From Mycolicibacterium goodii (GTDB taxonomy: Bacteria; Actinomycetota; Actinomycetes; Mycobacteriales; Mycobacteriaceae): a stretch of 64,000 bases of DNA. Of the stretch, positions 7,049 through 15,471 are shown piece after piece. The stretch lies in assembly GCF_022370755.2 (NCBI RefSeq), contig NZ_CP092364.2:1116001-1180000 (forward strand). Direction: 5' to 3'. The translations under genes and the position numbers were made by a program. The first letter of the stretch is position 1. The number at the start of each line of letters is the position of its first letter. Below the pieces are notes generated by a model, which was not told the DNA's origin, did not search any database, and worked only from the letters and a program-made list of their open reading frames with translations.

Positions 7049-8224
7049 ATGCAGTTGACATTCGATGCCGATGTCGAGAAGTTCCGGGCCGAGCTCGTGG
7101 CGTTCCTCGACGCGAACCTGCCCGCCGAGGCCGACACGCTCGAGCGTCCCCGCTCGGTCTCGCACATGCCGCAGTGGGCCCGCGACTGGCAACGCCTGCT
7201 GTTCGACAACGGTTGGCTGCTGCCGGCGCAGCCCCCCGAGTTCGGTGGCCGCAACGCGACCGTGGTCCAGCAGTTCGTGCATCTCGACGAGCTGTGCCGT
7301 CGCCGGATCTACCACAGCTTCAACCCACAGGGCGTCAACATCATCGCGGCGTCACTGCTGACGTTCGGCACCGAGGAACAGAAGCACCGCTGGGCAGTTC
7401 CGGTGCTGCGCGGCGAGAAGACCGCGTCGCTGGGGATGAGCGAACCGAGCGCGGGTTCGGACCTCGCGTCGTTGCGTACCCGCGCCGTGCGCGACGGCGA
7501 CGAGTTCGTCGTCAACGGGCAGAAGGTGTGGACATCGGGTGCCCACGATGCCGACTGGCTGCTGACGTTCGTGCGTACCGATGCCGATGCGCCGAAGCAC
7601 AAGGGCATCAGTGTGCTGATCATCCCGACCGACACCGCGGGCGTGGTGTGCCGCCCGTTCGCGGACATGACCGGACAGGAGAACCTCGACTTCAACGAGG
7701 TGTTCTTCACCGATGCCCGGGTGCCCGCGGAGAACCTCGTGGGACCGTTGAACGAGGGCTGGAAGGTCGCCAACGGCTCGCTGGGCCACGAACGCACGAT
7801 GATGTGGCTTGGCTTCGCCGACCGCATCGACAACATGCTCGCCGACTTCCACCCGCGCACCGAACTCGAACGCGACCAGTACGCCACGACGATCATGGAC
7901 TACCAGGCCTTGCGGGCCATGGGATCGGCGGCGCTCGCGCGTGCCGCGCGCGGCGAGCAGGACACCGCATCGGTGTCGGTGCTCAAACTGCTCGGCTCCG
8001 AGGCCGAGCGCAGTGCCTTCGAAAATGCGCTTGCCGCAGCCGGTCCCGACGGTTTGATCCATCCGTCGACCACCGGGCCCTACGAGCACATGAACCTCGA
8101 CCACTATTTCGCGAGCTGGTTCGAGCGCTACGCCAGGAGTTTCGGCGGTACCATCGCCGGCGGCACGTCGGAGATCCAGCGCAACATCATCGCCACGCAG
8201 GTCCTCGGCCTACCTCGCCGCTGA
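7049..8224 (+). CDS. Acyl-CoA dehydrogenase, second subunit (391 aa)
   Basis: A full-length acyl-CoA dehydrogenase. N-terminal helices (FRAELVAFLDANLP) lead to a flavin/substrate domain with SLGMSEPSAGSDLASLRT and VNGQKVWTSGAHDADW. The C-terminus reads AGGTSEIQRNIIA. In MCAD-type enzymes a catalytic Glu directly precedes the G-T; here that position is Gly, so the base may come from another residue or from the partner subunit. The start lies one base after the upstream stop, supporting a stoichiometric complex. It ends at a hairpin repeat shared with a convergent gene. Confidence 0.9.
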   Translation: MQLTFDADVEKFRAELVAFLDANLPAEADTLERPRSVSHMPQWARDWQRLLFDNGWLLPAQPPEFGGRNATVVQQFVHLDELCRRRIYHSFNPQGVNIIAASLLTFGTEEQKHRWAVPVLRGEKTASLGMSEPSAGSDLASLRTRAVRDGDEFVVNGQKVWTSGAHDADWLLTFVRTDADAPKHKGISVLIIPTDTAGVVCRPFADMTGQENLDFNEVFFTDARVPAENLVGPLNEGWKVANGSLGHERTMMWLGFADRIDNMLADFHPRTELERDQYATTIMDYQALRAMGSAALARAARGEQDTASVSVLKLLGSEAERSAFENALAAAGPDGLIHPSTTGPYEHMNLDHYFASWFERYARSFGGTIAGGTSEIQRNIIATQVLGLPRR

Positions 8225-8230
8225 CTTCTC

Positions 8231-8295
8231 CGCGCGAGCAGACGCAAACCTGCCTGCTTTGAAGCGAAACGGGGCAGTTTGTGTCTGCTCGCGAG
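8231..8295. repeat. Hairpin repeat, copy 1 (probable bidirectional terminator)
   Basis: Inverted arms beginning CGCGAGCAGACGCAAACC on the left and ending GTGTCTGCTCGCG on the right enclose about 20 bases. One bulge and one mismatch are present in the stem. It lies exactly between the convergent ends of the FadE gene (8224) and the hemophore-like gene (8305). A cleaner copy is at 29338-29403. Confidence 0.75.
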
Positions 8296-8304
8296 AGGAA
8301 AGGG

Positions 8305-8661
8305 TCAGTACTTGCTGCAGCTGGCCGCGATCGAGGAGATGGTGCCGAAGTACTGCTGTGCCATCGGATTGGCCTGCAGCTGGTTCACGGTCTGCTGGCG
8401 CTCGGCAGGCGAGGAGGCCAGGAAGTTGCGCAGCATCCCCTGAGCCATCGGCGACGTGTTGAACTGACTGGCCAGATCCGGCTGCTGCGCGTTGAGCGCG
8501 GCCATCACCTGCTCGTAGCTGCAGGTCGTGTTGACGACCGCGGTGAAGTCGGGCTGCGCGGACGCGACACCGACCGAGAACGGCAGGGCAGCCGCGGCGA
8601 ACCCGGCAGCTGCGATCGCCAGTTTTGTGCGCGACAACGTGATCACGTGCGCCACCCCCAT
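8305..8661 (-). CDS. Secreted hemophore-related protein (118 aa)
   Basis: A small exported protein with a signal peptide (LAIAAAGFAAAALPF, cleavage near ASA-QP). The mature part is about 80 residues with two cysteines, one in NTTCSYEQV and one at the C-terminal ASCSKY. Together with the internal NxxPMAQ blocks, this matches the mycobacterial haem-binding/hemophore-related family (Rv0203-like). The family call is from pattern memory; haem binding is not shown here. I use the ATG at 8661; a GTG at 8646 (VITLSRTK) would give a more compact signal peptide. It has no operon partner and ends at the hairpin repeat. Confidence 0.7.
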   Translation of the reverse strand: MGVAHVITLSRTKLAIAAAGFAAAALPFSVGVASAQPDFTAVVNTTCSYEQVMAALNAQQPDLASQFNTSPMAQGMLRNFLASSPAERQQTVNQLQANPMAQQYFGTISSIAASCSKY

Positions 8662-8785
8662 TCTGTCCGCCCCGCGGCGGTGAGCTTGCTCAGCCATATT
8701 GCCGAGGAATCTTGAACCCGACTTCGATCGAGATTAACAGGCCCGGCCGACGCGCAACGCTCTTGCGTTTGCCCGCGCTCCCGCA

Positions 8786-10147
8786 TCAGTCGATGACGGC
8801 GCGTTCCTTGCGTTCGGTGATCGGGCGGGCCAGTTCCTGCTCGTCGCAGATGCGCTGCAGTTTTTCCAGCGTTTCGTCCAGACCGGGCCCCAGTGGCTTG
8901 CCCGGTGTGAACGTGGCGGGAAGGTTGCGCATGCCCTGGATGACGCCGATGGTGTCGTAGTGCACGGTGCCCTCGGGATCGCACACGTAGTCCGGCATGC
9001 GGTCGAGCACCGCGGTGAGCATCGACTTGAACACCGTGCGCGCCACGTTGGAGCCGACGCACCGGTGGACGCCGATGCCGAAGCTGAAATGGCGGTTGCC
9101 CTTGCGGTCGAGGATCACGTCGTTGGGCCTGTCGAAGACCGACGGGTCGCGGTTGGCCATCGCCCAAGAAAGCCACAACCGTTCGTACTGTTTGAACTTG
9201 TGTCCGGCCACCTCGGCGTCCTCGGAGAAGGTTCGGCCGTCGCCGGGAGCCGGCGTGAAGAACCTCAGGAACTCCTCGGTGGCGGGGTTGAGCAGGATGT
9301 CCCGTTCGCGGCTGAGCCGCTGACGCTCGTCGGGATGCTCCCCGAGCCACTCGAGGGCGTGCGCGGTGAGGGCCGTCGTGGTGTCGAAGCCGCCACCGAT
9401 GATCAGGCCGAGGTTGCCCAGGATCTCCATGTCGGGCGCGGGCTCACCGTCGATCCGGAGTTGCAGCAGGGCGTTGACCAGGCCGGGCCGTGGGTTCTGG
9501 CGGATCTCCATCATGTTGTTGATGAGGTCGATGCCCATCTCGCGGTGCTGTTCGTTGATCTTCTCGCGCTCGGGTGCGTGTTCGGGGGTGTACACCGAGG
9601 CGTGGGTCGGCTCGCTGTAGACGTTCCACTTCTTCAGCTCGATGCCCATCATCGCGAGCGTGAACACCGCGGGCACCACGTTGGCGAGGTGCTCGACGAA
9701 GTCGATGCGGCCCGACTCGATGTGTTCGTCGAGCGCGGCGCGCGTTACCTCGTCGACGAACGGTTCCCACCGCTTGATCGCCGCGGGTGACAGGTAGGGG
9801 TTGAGCGCGCCGCGGTACGCGCTGTGTTCGGGTTCGTCCATCTCGAGGATGCCGCCACGGACGACGGTGGCCCGGCTGGCCTTGGGGATCGTGATGCCCT
9901 GGAACGGGGTTTCGCCGCTGATGTCGTGGTGATTGGACACCGCGGGGCAGCGGGCGAGTTCGAAGACCTCGTTGCTGCCCGCGGCCACCCAGTGGCCGTT
10001 GTAGGTTTCGGTCCACGCCACGGGGCACCGGGAGTGCATCTCCTCGGTGATCTTCTCGAACTGCAGCCGGTATTCCGGCGTGTGCCGATCGAAGTGATAG
10101 GTGATCTTCTCACGGTCGTCGTCGGTCGTGACATCGTGGATGCTCAC
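8786..10147 (-). CDS. Cytochrome P450 (453 aa)
   Basis: A haem monooxygenase. The I-helix segment GGGFDTTTALTAHALEW carries the oxygen-activating region. The K-helix E-x-x-R is in EEFLRFF, and the haem loop FSFGIGVHRCVGS places the thiolate at Cys363. The protein is soluble, as bacterial class I P450s are. I chose the GTG at 10147 for its GGGAG seven bases upstream; an ATG at 10171 is possible. The ferredoxin gene 78 bp upstream in the same operon is the likely electron donor, with two SDRs before it, so hydroxylation followed by alcohol oxidation is plausible. I cannot assign a CYP family. Confidence 0.92.
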   Translation of the reverse strand: MSIHDVTTDDDREKITYHFDRHTPEYRLQFEKITEEMHSRCPVAWTETYNGHWVAAGSNEVFELARCPAVSNHHDISGETPFQGITIPKASRATVVRGGILEMDEPEHSAYRGALNPYLSPAAIKRWEPFVDEVTRAALDEHIESGRIDFVEHLANVVPAVFTLAMMGIELKKWNVYSEPTHASVYTPEHAPEREKINEQHREMGIDLINNMMEIRQNPRPGLVNALLQLRIDGEPAPDMEILGNLGLIIGGGFDTTTALTAHALEWLGEHPDERQRLSRERDILLNPATEEFLRFFTPAPGDGRTFSEDAEVAGHKFKQYERLWLSWAMANRDPSVFDRPNDVILDRKGNRHFSFGIGVHRCVGSNVARTVFKSMLTAVLDRMPDYVCDPEGTVHYDTIGVIQGMRNLPATFTPGKPLGPGLDETLEKLQRICDEQELARPITERKERAVID

Positions 10148-10225
10148 GGCTTGTCTCCCTTGGCTTTTCATTCAGGTCAGACGGCGATCTGGATATGCGT
10201 GGTGACCGTTGGCCCACAACGGCCG

Positions 10226-10417
10226 TCATTCGATGACGATGGCCTGCTCGGGGCAGGAGTGCGCGGCCTCGGCGACGGCGGCCTCCTGATCGGGGGGCAC
10301 GATCTCGGACACCGGCGACGCGTGGCCGTCGACGTCGTCGAGTTGGAACGCCTCCGGTGCGATCATCGAGCACAGGGTGTGGCCCTGGCAGCGCTGCCCG
10401 TCAACTGACACCTTCAC
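10226..10417 (-). CDS. Ferredoxin, 3Fe-4S type (63 aa)
   Basis: A compact ferredoxin of the P450-associated class. Cys10 and Cys16 lie in C-Q-G-H-T-L-C, where His replaces the second cysteine of a 4Fe-4S motif, and Cys55 is in HSCPEQAI. It sits between an SDR gene and the P450 it most likely serves. It resembles mycobacterial FdxD-type proteins, but I do not assign a name. The ATG start has an AAGGAGTGC region upstream. Confidence 0.9.
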   Translation of the reverse strand: MKVSVDGQRCQGHTLCSMIAPEAFQLDDVDGHASPVSEIVPPDQEAAVAEAAHSCPEQAIVIE

Positions 10418-10460
10418 TGTTGTGCACTCCTTCTGGGCCGGTGAATTCCTCTGGGGGACA

Positions 10461-11333
10461 TCACACGTGGTAGTCGTACCACTTGAGATAGCCGCCGGCG
10501 TCGACGCGCAGCTGCATGCCGGTGACGAAGCGCGACTCGTCGGAGGCCAGCCACAGCACGGCGTTGCTGATGTCGGACGGTTCGACCCACGGCACCTTCA
10601 TGGCCTGCTGGACGTAGAACACCGGTTCGGCGTCGGCGCGGGTGGGATGTTCCAGATCCGGGCGGAAGGAGCGGTACATCGGCTCACTCTGCAGCATGTC
10701 GGTGTTGCAGTTGGTGGGGTGGATCACGTTGGCGCGGATGCCCAGTGGCGTCAGTTCTGTTGCGAGGTAGTGCACGTACTCCGAGATCATCCGCTTGGAC
10801 ACCATGTAGCCCATGCCGCCCGGATCGGCGCCGGGGTTCGGCTTGTTGTGGGCGTCCATGAGGGCCGCGGCCGATGCCGTCGCGATGATCGAGGCGCCCT
10901 CGCCCAGATGGGGGAGCGCGACCTGGATGGCGTTGATGGTGCCGACCAGGTTGGTGTTGATGCCGTCGGTCCAGGCCTGCAGCGGCGGATTGCCCTTCAT
11001 CGCCGCGATGCCGGCCTGCGCTACGACGATGTCGAGCCTGCCCAATTCGCTCACGCCGCGTTCCAGGGCGTCCTTGAGCTGCGCGGCGTCGCGCACATCG
11101 GCCTGTGCGGTCACCACGCGGCGCCCGGTCTTCTCCACAAACCGTGCGGTCTCCTCGAGATCCTCCGGCGTGGCCAGGGGGTAGCCGATCGAGTCGATGT
11201 TCTGGCACAGGTCCACGGCGATGATGTCGGCGCCCTCTTCGGCGAGCCGAACAGCATGGCTGCGGCCCTGACCGCGCGCGGCACCGGTGATGAACGCGAC
11301 CTTCCCGGCTACCCTGCCTTCTGCGCTTCCCAT
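10461..11333 (-). CDS. Mycofactocin-coupled SDR-family oxidoreductase (290 aa)
   Basis: A short-chain dehydrogenase with TGAARGQG (residues 16-23) for the dinucleotide and the catalytic Y-M-V-S-K. After the second beta strand it carries the insertion IDSIGYPLATPEDLEETARF, typical of the mycofactocin-associated SDR family (TIGR03971, carveol dehydrogenase-like). In those enzymes the NAD is held tightly and reoxidised through mycofactocin. It probably oxidises a secondary alcohol, perhaps the product of the co-operonic P450; that substrate link is inference. It is second in the leftward operon, 48 bp after the first SDR. Confidence 0.85.
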   Translation of the reverse strand: MGSAEGRVAGKVAFITGAARGQGRSHAVRLAEEGADIIAVDLCQNIDSIGYPLATPEDLEETARFVEKTGRRVVTAQADVRDAAQLKDALERGVSELGRLDIVVAQAGIAAMKGNPPLQAWTDGINTNLVGTINAIQVALPHLGEGASIIATASAAALMDAHNKPNPGADPGGMGYMVSKRMISEYVHYLATELTPLGIRANVIHPTNCNTDMLQSEPMYRSFRPDLEHPTRADAEPVFYVQQAMKVPWVEPSDISNAVLWLASDESRFVTGMQLRVDAGGYLKWYDYHV

Positions 11334-11381
11334 CCTTGTCCTTTCCGATGTGTGCCCGAAAACTGTTGTGCTGAGACACCT

Positions 11382-12083
11382 TCAGGTGTTGCGGCCACCG
11401 TTGACGCCGAGGATCTGGCCGGTGATGTAACCGGCCTCCTCCGAGATCAGGAACGCGCAGGCCGCCGCGATGTCCTCGGGGCGGCCCATCCGGCGCACCG
11501 GTGTCTGGGCGATCTGCTGCTCGGTGTCTCCGAGGAAGCCCTTGCCTTCGGCCTTGCGCAGCATCGGGGTGTCGATGAACCCCGGTGGTACGGCGTTGAC
11601 CGTGATGCCGTTGGGGCCGTATTCGAGCGCCAGGCTCTTCGTCAGGCCGTTGACCGCCGATTTCGCCGCGACGTACGGCGACATGTAGGGCTGGCCCGAG
11701 TGCGTGCTGGACGACGAGATGTTGACGATCCGGCCCCAGCCGGCCTCGATCATGTCGGGCAGCACGGCCTGGACGCAGTGGAAGACGCCATTGAGATTGA
11801 CGTCGATCACCTGCTGCCACTTCTCGAACGAGATGTCGGTGAAGCGCTTGAAGCAGTCCATGCCCGCCGCGTTGACCAGAACCGAGATCGGACCGAACTG
11901 CGCGCGTACCGCATGCATGGCCGAGTCGACCGCGGCGCGGTCGGTGACGTCGGCGATGTGGGAGAACTCGTCATCCGACGGTTGCAGGTCCAGTGCGGCG
12001 ACGTTGAGACCGTCGGCACGCAAGCGGGCCACGATCGCCGCTCCGATACCGGAGCCGCCTCCGGTGACCACTGCGTTCTTCAC
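11382..12083 (-). CDS. SDR-family oxidoreductase, FabG-like (233 aa)
   Basis: A classical SDR with TGGGSGIG (residues 7-14), NAAG, and the active-site S-S-S...Y-V-A-A-K. It ends ITGQILGVNGGRNT, as in FabG-like 3-hydroxyacyl or alcohol dehydrogenases. Unlike its neighbour it lacks the mycofactocin insertion, so it probably uses free NAD(P). It is the first gene of the SDR-SDR-ferredoxin-P450 operon, and its promoter faces the ALDH gene across a region bearing three GAGAAT-type sites. Confidence 0.88.
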   Translation of the reverse strand: MKNAVVTGGGSGIGAAIVARLRADGLNVAALDLQPSDDEFSHIADVTDRAAVDSAMHAVRAQFGPISVLVNAAGMDCFKRFTDISFEKWQQVIDVNLNGVFHCVQAVLPDMIEAGWGRIVNISSSSTHSGQPYMSPYVAAKSAVNGLTKSLALEYGPNGITVNAVPPGFIDTPMLRKAEGKGFLGDTEQQIAQTPVRRMGRPEDIAAACAFLISEEAGYITGQILGVNGGRNT

Positions 12084-12149
12084 GGCAAACCTCGGGGTTC
12101 AGTGCCGGACCCGGCTCTCTCAGCGCTCAAGAATCATCCTTCCGATTAT

Positions 12150-12164
12150 GAGAACCGTACTCTC
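12150..12164. promoter_or_regulatory. Operator candidate GAGAAC-CGT-ACTCTC
   Basis: A 6-3-6 inverted repeat with one mismatch per arm relative to the consensus, 67 bp upstream of the SDR start at 12083. Probably controls the leftward P450 operon. Confidence 0.55.
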
Positions 12165-12279
12165 GGGGCGGTTGAGTTCGCAAGATCTGAACGCGGCGTG
12201 GATACCGCCTGTTCGTGGGCCCGCATGGCATATCAGGCCCATGACTTGCCGATCTGCATTTCGCTTGAGTTCTCATCAT

Positions 12280-12318
12280 GCGAATGTATGATTCGCCGGT
12301 GATGAGAATGAAATTTCC
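12280..12318. promoter_or_regulatory. Two operator candidates upstream of the ALDH gene
   Basis: GCGAAT-GTATG-ATTCGC (12280-12296) is followed by GAGAAT-GAA-ATTTCC (12304-12318), ending about 30 bp before the ALDH start. The second has the standard 3-bp spacer, and its degenerate ATTTCC arm recurs, mirrored, at 31013-31027. Confidence 0.5.
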
Positions 12319-12348
12319 ATCACATCGCGCCAGTCGCCGAGGAGGATG

Positions 12349-13821
12349 ATGCGGGACACGACGACGATCGCCGAAGAACAGCGTGCTGACCGGAAGTTGT
12401 TGATCGGCGGAGAGCTGCGCGAGACGCCGCGAACGTTTCCATCCGTCAACCCGGCCACCTCAGAGGTGCTGGGGTACGCACCGGACGCCACGGTCGCTGA
12501 CGCCGAAGTCGCCATCGCGGCCGCGCGCACGGCCTTCGACGCCACCGACTGGTCCACCGACACCGGGCTTCGCGTGCGCTGCCTCGAGCAGCTCCACAAG
12601 GTCCTGCTGGACCATCGCGACGAACTGGCCGAGTTGACCACAGCCGAGGTCGGTGCCACCGCGGCGCTGTGCGCGGGCGCGCAGCTGGACCAGCCGATCG
12701 ACATCGTGCGGTACTACGCCGAACTGCTCAAGACCTATCCGCTCACCGAGGACCTCGGCAACATCGAAAGCCGCGGCATGCGGCACCACCGGTGGGTCGA
12801 GAAGGAAGCCGCGGGTGTCGTCGCCGCGATCATCGCCTACAACTACCCCAACCAGCTGGCACTGGCCAAGCTCGCACCCGCGTTGGCAGCAGGCTGCACG
12901 GTGGTGCTCAAAGCGGCCCCCGACACGCCGCTGATCACCCTCGCGCTCGGCGAGCTGATCGCCAACCACACCGATATCCCGGCCGGCGTCGTCAACGTGC
13001 TCTCGGGTGCGGACCCGCAGGTCGGTGCCGTGCTGACCACGAGCCCCGACGTCGACATGGTGACCTTCACCGGCTCCACCCCGACCGGCCGCCGCATCAT
13101 GGCCGCTGCGAGCGACACGCTCAAGAGGGTGTTCCTCGAACTCGGCGGGAAGTCCGCGGCGATCGTCCTCGACGACGCGGACTTCAGCACGGCCGCACTG
13201 TTCTCGGCGTTCTCCATGGTGACGCACGCCGGCCAGGGCTGCGCGCTGACGTCGCGGCTTTTGGTGCCCGCGGCCCACCAGGACGAGATCGTCGAACTGG
13301 TGAAGAACAACTTCGCCCTGGTCCGGTTGGGAAATCCAGCGGATCCGTCGGTGTACATGGGTCCGCTGATCAGCGAGAAGCAGCGCGACAAGGTCGACGC
13401 CATGGTGAAGCGTGCCGTCGCGGCAGGTGCGACGCTGGTGACCGGCGGCGAGAAGGTCGACCCTGGCTTCTTCTACACGCCAACGCTTCTGGCCGATGTC
13501 GATCCCGACAGCGAGATCGCGCAGGAGGAGGTCTTCGGGCCCGTGCTCGCCGTCATCTCCTACACCGATGACGACGACGCCGTGCGCATCGCCAACAACT
13601 CGATCTACGGGTTGTCCGGCGCGGTGTTCGGCAGCCAGGAGCGGGCCATCGCCGTGGCCCGCAGGATCCGCACCGGCACCTTCTCGATCAACGGCGGCAA
13701 CTACTTCAGCCCGGACAGCCCGTTCGGCGGCTACAAGCAGTCCGGCATCGGCCGCGAGATGGGCATCGCGGGACTCGAAGAATTCCTCGAATCGAAGACG
13801 TTCGCCACGGTGGTGGGCTAG
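12349..13821 (+). CDS. Aldehyde dehydrogenase family protein (490 aa)
   Basis: NAD(P)-dependent oxidation of an aldehyde to an acid. Visible are the Rossmann motif FTGSTPTGRRI, the general-base Glu in LELGGKS, and the catalytic Cys298 in HAGQGCALTSR. The length and the C-terminal GGYKQSGIGRE block are standard. Two ATGs are adjacent (12346 and 12349); I take the second because GGAGG ends at 12345 and the first would leave no spacing. It is followed 31 bp later by a CoA-transferase gene, which suggests oxidation of an aldehyde to an acid that is then activated by CoA transfer. Confidence 0.92.
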   Translation: MRDTTTIAEEQRADRKLLIGGELRETPRTFPSVNPATSEVLGYAPDATVADAEVAIAAARTAFDATDWSTDTGLRVRCLEQLHKVLLDHRDELAELTTAEVGATAALCAGAQLDQPIDIVRYYAELLKTYPLTEDLGNIESRGMRHHRWVEKEAAGVVAAIIAYNYPNQLALAKLAPALAAGCTVVLKAAPDTPLITLALGELIANHTDIPAGVVNVLSGADPQVGAVLTTSPDVDMVTFTGSTPTGRRIMAAASDTLKRVFLELGGKSAAIVLDDADFSTAALFSAFSMVTHAGQGCALTSRLLVPAAHQDEIVELVKNNFALVRLGNPADPSVYMGPLISEKQRDKVDAMVKRAVAAGATLVTGGEKVDPGFFYTPTLLADVDPDSEIAQEEVFGPVLAVISYTDDDDAVRIANNSIYGLSGAVFGSQERAIAVARRIRTGTFSINGGNYFSPDSPFGGYKQSGIGREMGIAGLEEFLESKTFATVVG

Positions 13822-13852
13822 CGATGGGCACACAGAAAAGAGGGCGGCACCG

Positions 13853-15061
13853 ATGAGCGGGCCACTGGAAGGTATTCGCGTCCTCGAGGTCGCCATGTAC
13901 GGCTTCGTCCCGTCGGCGGGCGCCGTGCTGGGGGAGTGGGGAGCCGACGTCATCAAGGTCGAGCACGCCGTGACCGGTGACCCGCAGCGCGGGCTGCGCC
14001 AGACCGGACCCCTGCGTGTCGAGGGCGATCCGAACCCGAACATCGAACACGCGAACCGCGGCAAGCGCAGCATCGGCCTCGACATGTCGGTGCCGGAGGG
14101 GCGAGAGGTGCTGCTCGAACTGGCACGACGGGCCGATGTGTTCCTCACCAGCTTCCTGCCCGGGCACCGCGAGAAGTTCGGGATCGACGTCGACGACATC
14201 CGCGCCGTCAACCCGAAGATCGTCTACGCGCGCGGCAGCGCGCTCGGACCGCGGGGTGAGGAGTCGGTCAAGGGCGGTTACGACATGACGGCGTTCTGGT
14301 GCCGCGCCGGTGCGGCGGCGACGATCACGCCGCCGGGTATCGAGGGCATGATCGGCCCGCCAGGGCCCGCGTACGGCGACACCATTTCCGGCACCAACCT
14401 CGCCGGCGGTATCGCCGCGGCGCTGTTCAAGCGCGAGCGCACCGGCGAGCCGTCGATCGTGGACGTGTCGCTACTGGGCAGCGGCCTGTGGGCGATGGGA
14501 CACACGATCGCCCTGACCAGCCACCTGGATCAGTTGATGGTGCAGCCGCCGCCGGGAGTGCACGGGTCACCCATCAACCCGCTCGTCGGTCTCTACGCGA
14601 CGGCCGACGGCCGCTACATCTCGTTCGTGATGATGCAGCCCACCAAATTCTGGGCCGACGTGTGCCGCCACATGGATCTCGAGAACCACATCGACGATCC
14701 GCGTTTCGCGACGGTCGAGTCCATCGCGGAGAACACGGCGGTCGCGGTCGAGATCCTCACCGAGGCGATGAAGAAGCGAACGCTGCCGGAATGGAGTGAA
14801 CGTTTCGCGACGCTGGCCGGTCCGTGGGCGCCCGTGCAGGACACGCTGCAGGCCGCGCAGGACACCCAGATCCGGGCCAACGAGTACCTCGTGCAGGCCG
14901 GTGAACTCGAACTCGTCACCAACCCGGTGCAGTTCGACGTGTCGGCTCCGCAGCCGGGTCCGGCGCCCGGATTCGCCGAACAGACCGACGACATCCTCGC
15001 CGAACTCGGCCTCGACTGGGACCGCATCATCGAGCTCAAGACCGTCGGCGCCGTCACCTAG
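13853..15061 (+). CDS. CaiB/BaiF family (type III) CoA transferase (402 aa)
   Basis: Transfers CoA between carboxylic acids, or acts as a racemase in related subfamilies. The family signatures are LEGIRVLEVAMYGFVPSAG at the N-terminus, GADVIKVEH, NRGKRSIGLDM, and GGYDMTAFW, whose Asp is the expected acyl-anhydride nucleophile. The ATG at 13853 keeps the frame and has a purine-rich GAGGGCGG upstream. It sits between the ALDH gene and the mce operon, in the same direction. It could activate the ALDH product or recycle CoA; the substrate is unknown. Confidence 0.9.
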   Translation: MSGPLEGIRVLEVAMYGFVPSAGAVLGEWGADVIKVEHAVTGDPQRGLRQTGPLRVEGDPNPNIEHANRGKRSIGLDMSVPEGREVLLELARRADVFLTSFLPGHREKFGIDVDDIRAVNPKIVYARGSALGPRGEESVKGGYDMTAFWCRAGAAATITPPGIEGMIGPPGPAYGDTISGTNLAGGIAAALFKRERTGEPSIVDVSLLGSGLWAMGHTIALTSHLDQLMVQPPPGVHGSPINPLVGLYATADGRYISFVMMQPTKFWADVCRHMDLENHIDDPRFATVESIAENTAVAVEILTEAMKKRTLPEWSERFATLAGPWAPVQDTLQAAQDTQIRANEYLVQAGELELVTNPVQFDVSAPQPGPAPGFAEQTDDILAELGLDWDRIIELKTVGAVT

Positions 15062-15471
15062 TCCGTATGCGCGACACCTTGTGTACCGACCCGTCACGCT
15101 GGCACGCCCAGCAGGCGCAATCATCAACCAGGGGAGTCGATTCTGTCGGATTCGCCCTCGCGACACTCATTGCTTCCGATACGATCGGCGCCTTGGTTGC
15201 GGACGCGCTCGCAGGCCCGTCAGATGTCGCCACCGGCGGGAGTGTGTCCGGGGTGATCCGACAGGTGGTCCGAGGTGAGTGGGAGGTGGGCCCGATGGCT
15301 CACGGTGACGGTCACTTCCATTGCCGAGCAAGCCAATTGGATCGCCCGGTGCACCCTGTGCCCGTGGGGGCCGCGGCGTGACGGCAGCGGCTGTCCGGAT
15401 CGTGTACGTGGACAGAACCGACGTATCGACCACCGCATCGACAGGAAACAACCTGGAGGGACCACAAGCCG
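15062..15471. other. Intergenic region before the mce operon; no gene recognised
   Basis: I see no convincing gene in these 410 bp. Short open frames exist but lack ribosome sites and family features. It probably holds the mce promoter. No GAGAAT-type operator is visible, unlike most other promoters of the island, so the mce genes may be read through from 12349 or have a separate control. Confidence 0.5.

Noticed and set aside
15067..15381. A 104-codon frame before the mce operon
   Set aside because: No ribosome site, unusual composition and no family features; treated as intergenic.
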